DNA of 64,000 bases from UBA9655 sp964597045 (GTDB lineage: Bacteria > Pseudomonadota > Alphaproteobacteria > UBA9655). The first letter of the stretch is position 1. Every line of letters starts with the position of its first letter. Location: assembly GCA_964597045.1 (NCBI GenBank), contig CAZQWE010000006.1:1-64000 (forward strand). The letters are read 5' to 3'. The notes under the pieces were generated by a model. The model was not told the origin of the DNA, made no database searches, and saw only the letters and a program-made list of their open reading frames with translations. Shown here piece by piece: positions 8,133-17,048 of the stretch. The position numbers and the translations under genes were made by a program.

Positions 8133-8452
8133 ATAGAAAATGAATTCCCGCAACCACATGACGTTGCTGCATTGGGGTTTTTGATTTGGAAAGAAGCCCC
8201 TATGAGTTCTTCGATATAATCAATTTGAATGCCTTCAATTAAAGGAAGAGACGCTTCATCTATAACAACCTTAACGCCTTGCTCTTCAAAGACATGATCT
8301 TCTGGTCCTGCAGCTCGGTCAAGAGAAAAAGCGTACTGAAACCCCTTACATCCCCCACCAGAAACCGTAATACGAAACATATTTTCCGTCGGGTTTTCTT
8401 GAATAAGAGACGCTATTTTTTGAGCTGCTGTTTCTGTTATATTCACGGACAT
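8129..8452 (-). CDS. erpA: A-type Fe-S carrier (ErpA/IscA/SufA family)
   Basis: A 107-residue HesB-domain protein with the three conserved cysteines: one in SGGGCKGFQY and two in the C-terminal CGCG. It carries Fe-S clusters from the assembly scaffold to apo-proteins in the cytoplasm. Start taken at ATG 8452 with AAAGGA 6 bases upstream; the TTG at 8458 is less likely. The ErpA name rests on general resemblance, and IscA or SufA are possible. No isc/suf genes lie nearby. Confidence 0.85.
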   Translation of the reverse strand: MSVNITETAAQKIASLIQENPTENMFRITVSGGGCKGFQYAFSLDRAAGPEDHVFEEQGVKVVIDEASLPLIEGIQIDYIEELIGASFQIKNPNAATSCGCGNSFSI

Positions 8453-8521
8453 ACGCAATCCTTTTGTTTCACATTGGACGAATCTTCAATCATATGATAA
8501 AAACATCCTACAATATATTAA

Positions 8522-10279
8522 ATGGTGATGGGTATGAACTTTTTCCATAGCTTTAGGGAAGAAATACTTAGGGTATTAAAAATCCTTGAAGTGAAAGGTC
8601 TTTTACCAGAAGGCTTAGACACAGATAAAATTACAACTGAACCTCCTAGGGACCCATCCCACGGGGATCTGGCAACGAATGCGGCTATGATTCTCTCAAA
8701 ATCTGCCGGAAAAAATCCACGTGAACTCGGGGAACTCATTGCAAGTGAACTAAAGTCAATCCCTTACGTTGAAAGTGTTTCAATTGCTGGACCAGGATTT
8801 ATAAATCTTAAACTTACAAATGAATTTTGGTACAATCAATTGCTTGTCATTTTAGAAAATAAGTTGGAATACGGCTCCTCAACGATGGGACTTGGGGAGA
8901 AGATCAATCTCGAATATGTATCAGCGAATCCTACCGGCCCTATTCATGCAGGTCACGGGCGTGTAGCTATTGTCGCTGACGTTCTTGCCAATTTATTAGA
9001 GAAAGTCGGATATCGAGTCTGCCGGGAATATTATGTCAATGACGCTGGTGGACAAGCAGAAAAGCTCGCCCAATCAACCTATCTCAGATATCGTGAAGCC
9101 TTGGGTGAAACGATTGCAGACATTCCTGAAGGCTATTATCCAGGAGATTATCTTAAAACTGTAGGGAAAGCCTTGGCTGAAAGAGATGGCCCCAAATGGC
9201 TCGACACGTCTGAGAACGAATGGTTAGACCCGATCAGAGAATTCGCGATAAACGCCATGATGACTTTGATTCGTGAAGACCTCTCTCTCATGGGCATTAC
9301 CCATGAAGTCTTTACCTCAGAGACCGAACTTCACCGTTCTAAAGCCGTTGAAGCCGCCTTAGATTTCCTTAAGGGCCGAGATCTTGTTTATATGGGATTC
9401 TTAGAGGCTCCCAAAGGCAAAGGGATAGAAAACTGGAAACCTAGAGAACAACTTCTTTTCAGATCTACATCTTTTGGAGATGATACGGATCGGGCCCTAC
9501 AAAAAGCCGATAACTCATGGACTTACTTTGCCGGCGATATCGCTTATCATTATGACAAATTCAGGCGTGGCTATGCCCATATGATTAATGTTTGGGGAGC
9601 CGACCATGCAGGTACGGTAAAACGCGTCACAGCTGCTGTAGACGCGATTACTGAGGGCAAAGGACACCTGGATGTTCTCTTATGCCAAATCGTGAATTTT
9701 ATGGAGGATGGGAAGCCTTTTAAAATGTCGAAGAGGGCTGGCAATTACATAGAAGTCAGAGACATCATCGATAAAGTAGGAAAGGATCCCTTTCGATTCA
9801 TGATGATCAGCAGGAAGAGTGATGCGCACCTTGACTTTGACTTTAAGAAAGTACTGGAACAAACAAAAGATAATCCTGTTTTTTATATTCAATACGCCCA
9901 CGCACGTTGCCATTCTGTCATGCGCCTTGCACAAGAATCTTTTCCTGATTGGGAAAATTCACCCGCTCGTTCCTTTGATCAACTTAAGGATGAGGACGAG
10001 CTTCATTTAATAAAACTCTTAAGTGGATGGCCACGTCAGGTTGAGATTGCAGCACTGTCAAGAGAACCCCACAGACTTTGCTATTACCTCTATGAAATTG
10101 CTGGACAGTTTCATATGCTATGGAACAAAGGAAAGGATAACACTTTATTGCGTTTTATATTACCACAAAATCGTGAATTGACCCGTGCAAGACTTGCCTT
10201 GATTCAATGTGTCGCTCTTGTCATTGCTTCGGGTCTTCAAGTATTTGGAGTTACCCCTGTCAAGGAGATGAGAGAATGA
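8522..10279 (+). CDS. argS: Arginyl-tRNA synthetase
   Basis: 585 residues, class I synthetase charging tRNA-Arg. HIGH motif variant in ANPTGPIHAGHGR and KMSKS variant in FKMSKRAGNYI. An N-terminal additional domain precedes the Rossmann fold, and the anticodon-binding DALR domain follows at the end (HARCHSVMRLAQ onwards). Several in-frame ATGs (8522, 8528, 8534) make the exact start uncertain; no strong ribosome site distinguishes them. First gene of the long argS-to-secF array; its last bases overlap the SPOR gene as ATGA. Confidence 0.96.
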   Translation: MVMGMNFFHSFREEILRVLKILEVKGLLPEGLDTDKITTEPPRDPSHGDLATNAAMILSKSAGKNPRELGELIASELKSIPYVESVSIAGPGFINLKLTNEFWYNQLLVILENKLEYGSSTMGLGEKINLEYVSANPTGPIHAGHGRVAIVADVLANLLEKVGYRVCREYYVNDAGGQAEKLAQSTYLRYREALGETIADIPEGYYPGDYLKTVGKALAERDGPKWLDTSENEWLDPIREFAINAMMTLIREDLSLMGITHEVFTSETELHRSKAVEAALDFLKGRDLVYMGFLEAPKGKGIENWKPREQLLFRSTSFGDDTDRALQKADNSWTYFAGDIAYHYDKFRRGYAHMINVWGADHAGTVKRVTAAVDAITEGKGHLDVLLCQIVNFMEDGKPFKMSKRAGNYIEVRDIIDKVGKDPFRFMMISRKSDAHLDFDFKKVLEQTKDNPVFYIQYAHARCHSVMRLAQESFPDWENSPARSFDQLKDEDELHLIKLLSGWPRQVEIAALSREPHRLCYYLYEIAGQFHMLWNKGKDNTLLRFILPQNRELTRARLALIQCVALVIASGLQVFGVTPVKEMRE

Positions 10280-11070
10280 CCTATTCACCTAATAACAAAG
10301 ATCGACTTTGGCAAGAAACGAGAGAAGAAGGGTGGTTTCATTTTGAAGGCCCTCTTCGCTTCATCTTAATGATCATATTTATTATCTCTGCAATTGTTGG
10401 CACCTGGTATTTCTTGTCCTCAACAGAGGACACAACTCGGAAAATGAATATTCCTATCATAAAGAATGATGGTAAACCCACCAAAATTAAGGCTGAAGAT
10501 CAAGGAGTCCCGACCGTTAAGCATCAAGATAAATTGGTCTATGGGCGTATTAGAGAAGATAAGAATTCAGTAACGGTTGAACATATCCTTCCTGATCCGG
10601 AACCTCCAGTAACCCAACTGGTAGACCATACAGGCCCCATTAAAATGGTGGATCAGTATCAACCGGAAGATCTTGATATCGAGACAGTTGCACATAAGTC
10701 CGAAGAAACATCACCTCTTAAAACAATAGCAGATTTAATCGAGGAAGATCCCACTCAGAAAGAAATAGCAAAAGATGAGCCGGCAAAGGAAAAAGCCGCC
10801 TCAACTCCTAAGACCGCACGAGGAACGGTATTTATTCAATTAGGATCCTTAAAGAGCTATGATATTGCTGAAAGTGAGTGGGACCGTTTATCAAAGAAGC
10901 ACACTGATTTATTCGGCTCCCTAAAGCCAACCATTCAAAAGGTAGATCTGGGCGCTGAAAAAGGAATATATTATCGTCTACGAACAGGCCCCTTTGAAAG
11001 CAAGGAAGTCGCTAGTAAAGCTTGCTCGACACTTAAAGAAAGAAAGGTAGAGTGCATTGTCATCCAGTAG
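10276..11070 (+). CDS. SPOR-domain inner-membrane protein
   Basis: 264 residues. A short cytoplasmic N-terminus, one membrane span (residues ~28-48, FILMIIFIISAIVGTWYFL), a long charged periplasmic linker, and a C-terminal SPOR domain (from TVFIQLGSLKSYDIAE to the end). SPOR domains bind denuded peptidoglycan at division sites. The gene lies between argS and nagZ exactly as in many alphaproteobacteria. Start at 10276 overlaps the argS stop; the longer ORF from 10207 lies entirely inside argS and is rejected. Confidence 0.88.
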   Translation: MTYSPNNKDRLWQETREEGWFHFEGPLRFILMIIFIISAIVGTWYFLSSTEDTTRKMNIPIIKNDGKPTKIKAEDQGVPTVKHQDKLVYGRIREDKNSVTVEHILPDPEPPVTQLVDHTGPIKMVDQYQPEDLDIETVAHKSEETSPLKTIADLIEEDPTQKEIAKDEPAKEKAASTPKTARGTVFIQLGSLKSYDIAESEWDRLSKKHTDLFGSLKPTIQKVDLGAEKGIYYRLRTGPFESKEVASKACSTLKERKVECIVIQ

Positions 11071-11986
11071 TACACCTTCACCCGTTGTTTTTGGTTGTTC
11101 CGGTTTAACATTAACACAGGAAGAACGAGATTTTTTTACTGATGCTCAACCTCTTGGGTTTATTTTATTTCAACGCAATATACATGATAAGGATCAAGTA
11201 AAAACCCTTATTTCGGATTTAAAATCTACAATAAGACACACAAGCTGTCAGATACTCATTGATCAGGAGGGAGGCAGAGTTGCACGGTTAAAAGAGCCGT
11301 CATGGACCCAAACTCCCTCAAGTGCTGAACTTGCTAAAGGAACCATAGATGATGCCAAAAAACGTGTTTATGACAGCTACCTTAAAATTGCTCAAGATCT
11401 AAGCGAACTTGGCATAACGGTTGATTGTGCGCCCGTTCTTGACTTAGACGTAAAAGGAGCAAGCGCAATTATGGGAGACCGCACCTTTAGTGATGATCCA
11501 GCAATTGTTTCAGAATTGGGAGCTATCGCAATAAAAGCCTTAGAAGATGGTGGAATTACACCCGTCATGAAACATATACCCGGCCATGGTCCAGCAAAAA
11601 CAGATAGTCATGAAGAATTACCTGTTGTGAACCTATCATTTAAAGAACTCCAACCTCACTTTGCAACCTTTAAAGCCAATGCCCAATGCCCATGGGCTAT
11701 GACGGCCCATATTGTTTATTCGGGTATTGATCCCTATAATCCTGCGACACAATCCTCAACAATTATCCATGAAGTCATTCGCCGAGAAATAGGTTTCCAA
11801 CGCTTTCTCATCAGTGATGACCTAGGCATGAAGGCTCTTTCCGGTTCTTTTAAGGATCGTGCCTACAAATCTCTTGAAGCAGGTTGCGATGCTGTTTTAC
11901 ACTGTTCCGGAAACATGCAAGAAATGATCGATGTGATGAAAGGCGTTGCACCCTTTAATTCTTCACTCAAACAACAGGTAAAATAA
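11057..11986 (+). CDS. nagZ: Beta-N-acetylhexosaminidase (muropeptide recycling)
   Basis: 309 residues, glycoside hydrolase family 3. The motifs are IDQEGGRVARL, KHIPGHG (catalytic His/Asp loop region) and ISDDLGMKAL (nucleophile Asp). It removes GlcNAc from anhydro-muropeptides in the cytoplasm. The frame opens only after a stop at 11048, so the TTG at 11057 is the earliest start; AAAGG lies upstream within the SPOR gene, with a 14-base overlap. It ends TAATG, coupled to the next gene. Confidence 0.93.
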   Translation: MSSSSTPSPVVFGCSGLTLTQEERDFFTDAQPLGFILFQRNIHDKDQVKTLISDLKSTIRHTSCQILIDQEGGRVARLKEPSWTQTPSSAELAKGTIDDAKKRVYDSYLKIAQDLSELGITVDCAPVLDLDVKGASAIMGDRTFSDDPAIVSELGAIAIKALEDGGITPVMKHIPGHGPAKTDSHEELPVVNLSFKELQPHFATFKANAQCPWAMTAHIVYSGIDPYNPATQSSTIIHEVIRREIGFQRFLISDDLGMKALSGSFKDRAYKSLEAGCDAVLHCSGNMQEMIDVMKGVAPFNSSLKQQVK

Positions 11987-12645
11987 TGGATATAATCCTT
12001 CGAATCCTTATTTTTGGTATTCCTATCCTGCTTGCAATTACATTGCATGAGGCTGCTCACGGCTATGTGGCTCTTCGTTTTGGTGATGATACAGCTAAAA
12101 GGTTAGGAAGAGTTACCCTAAACCCATTTAAGCATATTGATCCCATCGGAACGATTTTGATTCCTGGAATCCTTTTGCTTACAGGATCTCCTGTTCTTTT
12201 TGGCTATGCAAAACCCGTGCCTGTTAACTTTGCCAGACTGAATCGTCCACGGCTCGATAGTGTCTATGTTGCAGCTGCAGGACCTGGGATGAATCTAGCT
12301 CTTGCTTTTATTTCAGCTCTTCTTATTCATACACTTGTTTTCTTTCCCCCCACGATCGCTGCTTTTCTTTTGGAGATGTTCAAATTATCCCTTCAATTAA
12401 ATGTCATGCTAGCCGTTTTTAATATGATTCCTCTCCCTCCTCTCGATGGTGGCCGTGTTGCCGTTGGCTTGCTCCCCAATGAGTTAGCTATCCCCCTCGC
12501 CCGTATGGAACCCTATGGAATATATATCATTTTTGGCTTGTTGCTTTTGGGCCCAGTCATTGGTTTTAATATTTTATCTTTTCTTATTTTATATCCTGTA
12601 AAAATAATTATTGAATTTATTGCATTATTAGCTGGGTTGTCGTAA
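11986..12645 (+). CDS. M50 site-2-protease-like membrane metalloprotease
   Basis: 219 residues, about five membrane spans. The zinc site HEAAH is at residues 21-25 and the second motif NMIPLPPLDGGR, supplying the Asp ligand, is near residue 145. These mark the compact bacterial M50B family without a PDZ domain. Such enzymes cut membrane-embedded substrates, but the substrate here is unknown. The start ATG shares a base with the nagZ stop (TAATG). In many alphaproteobacteria scpA-scpB occupy the place between nagZ and tatA; here this protease alone fills it. Confidence 0.88.
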   Translation: MDIILRILIFGIPILLAITLHEAAHGYVALRFGDDTAKRLGRVTLNPFKHIDPIGTILIPGILLLTGSPVLFGYAKPVPVNFARLNRPRLDSVYVAAAGPGMNLALAFISALLIHTLVFFPPTIAAFLLEMFKLSLQLNVMLAVFNMIPLPPLDGGRVAVGLLPNELAIPLARMEPYGIYIIFGLLLLGPVIGFNILSFLILYPVKIIIEFIALLAGLS

Positions 12646-12683
12646 AAATAATTTGTATTGTTATTTAGAAAGGAGAACTATTA

Positions 12684-12845
12684 ATGGGATTAAGTTTAAG
12701 CCATATCCTCCTCGTCCTGGTCGCAGTCCTGCTTATATTTGGCGCAAGGCGTCTTCCACAAGTCATGACAGATATTGCAAAAGGCTTGAAAGCGTTTAAA
12801 GACGGCCTTAAGGACGATGATAAAACACATAAGAAAGACTCATGA
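12684..12845 (+). CDS. tatA: Sec-independent translocase subunit TatA
   Basis: Short 53-residue protein. It has an N-terminal membrane helix (SHILLVLVAVLLIFG), then ARRLPQVMTDIAKGLKAFKDG, the TatA hinge and amphipathic helix, and a short charged tail. AGGAG at 12671-12675 precedes the ATG. TatA forms the pore that moves folded proteins with twin-arginine signals across the inner membrane. It overlaps tatB as ATGA. Confidence 0.9.
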   Translation: MGLSLSHILLVLVAVLLIFGARRLPQVMTDIAKGLKAFKDGLKDDDKTHKKDS

Positions 12846-13129
12846 CTCTCGCTGGTTGGGCAGAAATTCTTTTTATCGCAACCCTTGCGTTTATCATAAT
12901 AGGCCCTAAAGACCTTCCCAAGGTTCTTTTCATGATTGGACGATTTGTCCAAACCCTTCGTGGCCTCTCAAGCGAGTTTATAGCAGAATTCGAAGCCATT
13001 CATCATGTCCGAGAAGTTGAAGAGAAGAAGGCTCAAAAGCAGTCCCGCAAGCGTCATCCGCATTCTCTCCGGCGTCATCCCCGCGAAAGCGGGGAACCAG
13101 GACAAACAACTCTTTTCGAAGAAAAGTAG
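12842..13129 (+). CDS. tatB: Sec-independent translocase subunit TatB, tail encoded by a repeat
   Basis: 95 residues. The N-terminal TatB pattern is WAEILFIATLAFIIIGPKDLPKVLFMIGRF followed by an amphipathic helix. With TatC it forms the receptor for twin-arginine signal peptides. From about residue 77 the sequence (RHPRESGEPGQTT and on to the stop) is encoded by the palindromic repeat at 13071-13180, so the natural C-terminus has been replaced or extended by the element. The conserved helix is intact, so function is probably kept. A secreted-peptide gene and repeats separate it from tatC. Confidence 0.88.
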   Translation: MTLAGWAEILFIATLAFIIIGPKDLPKVLFMIGRFVQTLRGLSSEFIAEFEAIHHVREVEEKKAQKQSRKRHPHSLRRHPRESGEPGQTTLFEEK

Positions 13130-13180
13130 GAATTTTTACATCGCTCTGCGATGAGTTATTACGCTGGATCCCCGCATGCG
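13071..13180. repeat. GGCGTCATCC-type palindromic element spanning the tatB 3' end
   Basis: Starts GGCGTCATCC and carries the hairpin CCCCGCGAAAGCGGGG, then CAGGACAAACAACTCTTTTC, and ends near GCTGGATCCCCGC. In reverse orientation the same order of blocks occurs at 60582-60735. The insertion keeps the tatB frame open and supplies its stop codon, much like the palindromic elements known inside Rickettsia genes. Confidence 0.75.
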
Positions 13181-13313
13181 TCCCCCCTCGCTCCTTTGTC
13201 GCTTATGGTGGACTTGCGAGAATGACGCTTCTGGGATAAAATTATTAGGCATTAACGAAAAAGTAAGAAATGCAGGGTTACCTTTTATAAAAATATAATA
13301 AGGAAAACCTGCC

Positions 13314-13646
13314 ATGAAAGCATTATCAAAATTCACACTTGTTTCAATCTTATCACTCTCTTCAACGCTAAATGCAAATTATTGTACACAAGAAACACTC
13401 TCTCAAGCTCGTGCAGTCAAAGAGAACGGCTGCGTTTTGAGTTCATTCCAAACAACAGAAAAAGGGGACTGTACTGTCGCTTATAGTAACTGCACCTTTA
13501 AGATCTTTGATCCTAAGCAAGGAGCGTTTGTGAATCACACGGCTCAAAACATGAAGGGAACATTCCCGAACGACGCAAATATCACAAAAGTCGGAATTAA
13601 AACAGAGTATCCAAGTATTTTCGTGAATTACTACTTGGGTAGATAA
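13314..13646 (+). CDS. Small secreted Cys-containing protein of unknown function
   Basis: 110 residues. A signal peptide (MKALSKFTLVSILSLSSTLNA) is followed by an ~88-residue mature part with four cysteines spaced as two likely disulfides (YC, GC, DC, NC). ATAAGGAAAACC precedes the ATG. I recognise no family. It sits between tatB and tatC with palindromic repeats on both sides, which suggests a later arrival in the tat operon. A periplasmic or secreted role is inferred from the signal peptide only. Confidence 0.65.
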   Translation: MKALSKFTLVSILSLSSTLNANYCTQETLSQARAVKENGCVLSSFQTTEKGDCTVAYSNCTFKIFDPKQGAFVNHTAQNMKGTFPNDANITKVGIKTEYPSIFVNYYLGR

Positions 13647-13704
13647 GTACTCACTACGGGTAAAAATATCTTTACAAAGTAAATTTTTTATTAGTATAGT
13701 TCTG

Positions 13705-13742
13705 TCATTGCAAGTCAGGTGACTCCTGACTAAGCAATGACG
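13705..13742. repeat. REP-like palindrome upstream of tatC
   Basis: GTCATTGC followed by AAGTCAGG pairs with CCTGACT followed by AAGCAATGAC around a short loop. It belongs to the same GTCATTGC family as the element at 1151-1192. An in-frame ATG at 13737 lies inside it and is not used as the tatC start. Confidence 0.75.
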
Positions 13743-13769
13743 AAACTTAGGATAGTAATATACCCAACC

Positions 13770-14534
13770 ATGCAAAAGCCACTTCTTGAACATCTCATTG
13801 AGCTTCGTCGAAGACTATTATTTTCTCTTATAGCACTCATGTTTGGCATTGGAATTTGTTACCCACTCGCCCCCACAATCTTTCAATTCCTGACTGAACC
13901 CCTGTGGCAAGCCATGGGTGAAGAAACGGGAAGACGTCTTATTTATACAGGACTCACAGAAGCCTTTATGACCTATCTCAAGATCGCTTTCTTTGGTGGT
14001 TTTATCCTTACTTTTCCCTTTATTATGTACCAAGCTTGGCTCTTTATTGGACCTGGTCTTTATGATCATGAAAAAAAGGTCATTTGGCCATTTGTGACCA
14101 CAAGCCCCCTCCTCTTTCTTATGGGTTCAGCCCTTGCTTATTATGTTGTCTGTCCCTGGGCTTGGACTTTCTTTTTAAGTTTTGAACTTCCCAGTTCCAC
14201 TCAAGGTCTTTCTTTACAACTTGAAGCCCGAATGAGTGAGTACCTTTCTCTAATGATCAAGCTCATTATGGCTTTTGGCCTTTGTTTTCAACTTCCTCTC
14301 ATCCTCACAGGACTTGCGCAATTTGGACTCTTATCCCTTGAAACATTGAAGAAAAATAGAAAATATGCCTTCCTGGCCATTGTCGTTATTGCAGCTATTA
14401 TTACCCCCCCTGACATCATCAGCCCATTAAGTTTGATAATTCCTTTATATACCCTCTATGAAATTTCTATAATTTTGGTAAAAGTATCCTTGCGAAGGAA
14501 AGGACGTCTAAATGTTAGACATCAAATGGATTAG
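13770..14534 (+). CDS. tatC: Sec-independent translocase subunit TatC
   Basis: 254 residues, six membrane spans. It begins MQKPLLEHLIELRRRLLFSL, the usual TatC N-terminus, which is why I start at 13770 rather than at the upstream ATG inside the repeat. The Shine-Dalgarno is weak either way. Other family segments are FFGGFILTFPFIMYQAWLFI and FGLCFQLPLIL. TatC is the core receptor for twin-arginine signal peptides. Its 3' end overlaps serS by 23 bases. Confidence 0.93.
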   Translation: MQKPLLEHLIELRRRLLFSLIALMFGIGICYPLAPTIFQFLTEPLWQAMGEETGRRLIYTGLTEAFMTYLKIAFFGGFILTFPFIMYQAWLFIGPGLYDHEKKVIWPFVTTSPLLFLMGSALAYYVVCPWAWTFFLSFELPSSTQGLSLQLEARMSEYLSLMIKLIMAFGLCFQLPLILTGLAQFGLLSLETLKKNRKYAFLAIVVIAAIITPPDIISPLSLIIPLYTLYEISIILVKVSLRRKGRLNVRHQMD

Positions 14535-15795
14535 AGAAAACCCAGAAGCCCTTGATATGGCTCTCAAAAATCGTGGACAAGAAGCTCGCTCACGCTCCCT
14601 TATCGAGCTTGATGAGTCTCGTAGAGAGGCCATAAGTGCTGTTCAAGACATGCAAAGCAAACGCAACTTACTTGCAAAACAAATTGGCGATGTAAAACGT
14701 CAGGGCGGTAATGCAGATGAGCTTATGGTTGAAGCCACAAGCCTTCGAGACCAGCTTTTGAAGGAAGAAGAAGCTCTTTCCATGCTTGAGGAACAACTCA
14801 GACAAATGCTTGCTGTCCTTCCCAATGTTCCAGGATCTGATGTTCCCATAGGAGCCAGTGAAAAAGATAATCAACAAGTGTCTATTTGGGGTGAGAAACC
14901 AAAATTTTCCTTTGAGGCCAAACAACACTTTGAAATTGGAGAAGACCTGGGTCAGATGAACTTTGAGGAAGGTGCCAAACTTTCAGGTGCCCGTTTCGTT
15001 GTTCTTAAAGGAGCTCTAGCAAGACTCGAGCGAGCCTTAGCTCAATTTATGTTAGATACTCATACCCATGAGTATGGCTATCTTGAGGTTTCGCCCCCTT
15101 ACCTTGTTCGTCCTCAGACAATGTATGGAGCAGGTCAACTCCCTCGTTTTGCTGAAGATGCATTTGTCACAACAAATGACTATTGGCTCATTCCAACGGC
15201 TGAGGTTCCCTTAACCAATTTAGTCGCTGAGGAAATCCTAGATCCTTCTACACTCCCCCACCGTTATGTTGCTTTCACTCCCTGCTTCCGGTCTGAAGCA
15301 GGCGCTGCAGGGAAAGATACAAGGGGTATGATTCGCGTTCATCAATTCCCCAAGGTTGAACTTGTCAGTATCACTTCTGCTGATGCATCCGAGGCTGAGC
15401 ATCAACGCATGCTGGGAGCCGCACAATCAATCCTGGAAAAACTTAACATCCACTATAGAACTATCATTCTATGTACAGGAGATATGAGCCCCGCTTCTCA
15501 AAAAACCTATGACATTGAAGTATGGCTTCCCGGGCAAGGAACTTATCGCGAGATCTCAAGCTGTTCCAATTGCGCAGATTACCAAGCTCGGAGAATGAAC
15601 GCTCGCTACAGAGACCAAGAAAAAAAGACACGGTTTGTACACACCTTAAACGGCTCAGGACTTGCTGTTGGACGAACCCTTGTAGCTGTGTTAGAAAACT
15701 ACCAAAATGAAGATGGTTCTGTTATGATCCCTGAGGCTTTGCAGCCATATATGGGGGGTGAAACCATTATTAAAGCACAAAAGGTGAAACCATGA
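14512..15795 (+). CDS. serS: Seryl-tRNA synthetase
   Basis: 427 residues, class II synthetase. The N-terminal long coiled-coil tRNA-binding arm (residues ~30-105) is followed by the catalytic core, with motif 2 in FRSEAGAAGKDTRGMIRVHQF and motif 3 in NGSGLAVGRTLVAVLENYQ. MLDIKWIRENPEAL is the standard start. AAGGAAAGGA precedes the ATG. It follows tatC as in many alphaproteobacteria and overlaps the nlpD-like gene by 4 bases. Confidence 0.97.
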   Translation: MLDIKWIRENPEALDMALKNRGQEARSRSLIELDESRREAISAVQDMQSKRNLLAKQIGDVKRQGGNADELMVEATSLRDQLLKEEEALSMLEEQLRQMLAVLPNVPGSDVPIGASEKDNQQVSIWGEKPKFSFEAKQHFEIGEDLGQMNFEEGAKLSGARFVVLKGALARLERALAQFMLDTHTHEYGYLEVSPPYLVRPQTMYGAGQLPRFAEDAFVTTNDYWLIPTAEVPLTNLVAEEILDPSTLPHRYVAFTPCFRSEAGAAGKDTRGMIRVHQFPKVELVSITSADASEAEHQRMLGAAQSILEKLNIHYRTIILCTGDMSPASQKTYDIEVWLPGQGTYREISSCSNCADYQARRMNARYRDQEKKTRFVHTLNGSGLAVGRTLVAVLENYQNEDGSVMIPEALQPYMGGETIIKAQKVKP

Positions 15796-17018
15796 AGTTA
15801 AAAACGTTTTATTTATTAGTTAGTTGTTCAATTATGCTGGGTAGCAATCTGTATGCTGCAGGCAAACAAGTAACCGTTGGTGCGGACGAAACCGTTTATG
15901 GAATTGCTCATGAACATGGGATTCGAACTCAAGCCTTGATTCAGGCGAATAACCTTAAACCACCCTATACCCTTAAAAAAGGACAAGTTCTGCGGATTCC
16001 AGGATCAAATGAACATGTTGTCCGGAATGGAGAAAATCTCCATTCTATTGCAGATGATTACGGTGTAAATCCTGATGTACTTGCCCATGAGAATGATATC
16101 CAGGCACCTTTTTATGTGAAGGATGGCGACTCATTGTTTATTCCCACACCTGATACAGAATCTATGGCTGAAGTTCTTAAAGAACCGACTCATGAAATCG
16201 CTGTTTCTTCACTAGAACCTCTCCCCTTAGTCAAATCAGAACCCACGCCACATCAGCGACCAGCCGCTGCTCATACGCATGCTGATAACTCACTTCCTGA
16301 TGATTTAGCTCAAGAGCTCGCTCAGGAAAAGGGAATAAAAAAGAATTCAAACGGTGTCATTGCTGGAGTTGCTAGTCAAGGTACAGAAGTTATTGTCGAT
16401 AATTCTATAGATCAACCCGCCCTTATGGGAAATCTAGCTGAAGGAAAGAATGCTAAACCTAAAAAAGTTAGTCCTTCAACAGCAGTTCCTGTAAATCCAT
16501 CTTCTAAAAACGATCAGCAAAAAGAAGTAAAGCCTAAGATTGTTGACGTAAAGAAGGAAACAAAAAAGGAAGACATAAAAACTGTAAAACAAGACAACAA
16601 GAACACGGACAAGAAAGAAACTAAAAAAGAAGAGAAGGCTGAAAAAGTTGAGAAAACAGCCTTTGCACGACCTGTCGACGGAAAAGTCATAGCTCAATTT
16701 AAAGCAGGAGTTAACGACGGTATAAACTTTGCCGTGCCTGAAGGAACGGCAGTTAAAGCCGCAGCAACAGGTGAAGTTATCTATGCTGGCAGCGAATTGA
16801 AAGGACTTGGCGAGCTCCTCCTCTTGAAGCATAAAGATGGATGGATGACCGCTTACGCTCATAACTCTAAGCTCCTCGTCAAAAAAGGAGATACGGTTAA
16901 GCAAGGCCAAACAATTGCTAAATCAGGAAAAACGGGTGATGTAAAATCGCCACAACTTCATTTTGAAGTTCGGAAAGGAAAACAACCCGTTGATCCCCTG
17001 CCCAAACTTGGGTCATAA
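15792..17018 (+). CDS. NlpD/EnvC-like LysM and degenerate M23 protein
   Basis: 408 residues. A signal peptide (cleaved near LYAA) precedes two LysM peptidoglycan-binding domains (~27-70 and ~74-115), a long Lys/Glu-rich linker (~200-290) and a C-terminal LytM/M23 domain (~295-405). The usual zinc ligands of the HxGxD segment are replaced (NDGINFAVPEGTAV), although AYAHN and LHFEVR remain. Loss of those ligands is typical of NlpD/EnvC amidase activators rather than active endopeptidases. A role in septal wall splitting is inferred. The gene joins serS to yajC; surE and pcm, often found in this place, are missing. Confidence 0.85.
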   Translation: MKLKTFYLLVSCSIMLGSNLYAAGKQVTVGADETVYGIAHEHGIRTQALIQANNLKPPYTLKKGQVLRIPGSNEHVVRNGENLHSIADDYGVNPDVLAHENDIQAPFYVKDGDSLFIPTPDTESMAEVLKEPTHEIAVSSLEPLPLVKSEPTPHQRPAAAHTHADNSLPDDLAQELAQEKGIKKNSNGVIAGVASQGTEVIVDNSIDQPALMGNLAEGKNAKPKKVSPSTAVPVNPSSKNDQQKEVKPKIVDVKKETKKEDIKTVKQDNKNTDKKETKKEEKAEKVEKTAFARPVDGKVIAQFKAGVNDGINFAVPEGTAVKAAATGEVIYAGSELKGLGELLLLKHKDGWMTAYAHNSKLLVKKGDTVKQGQTIAKSGKTGDVKSPQLHFEVRKGKQPVDPLPKLGS

Positions 17019-17048
17019 AGAGATTAACAATTAACAAAAGAGGAAACT

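Noticed and set aside
13737..13769. Earlier tatC start
   Set aside because: This ATG lies inside a palindromic repeat; the conserved TatC N-terminus starts at 13770.
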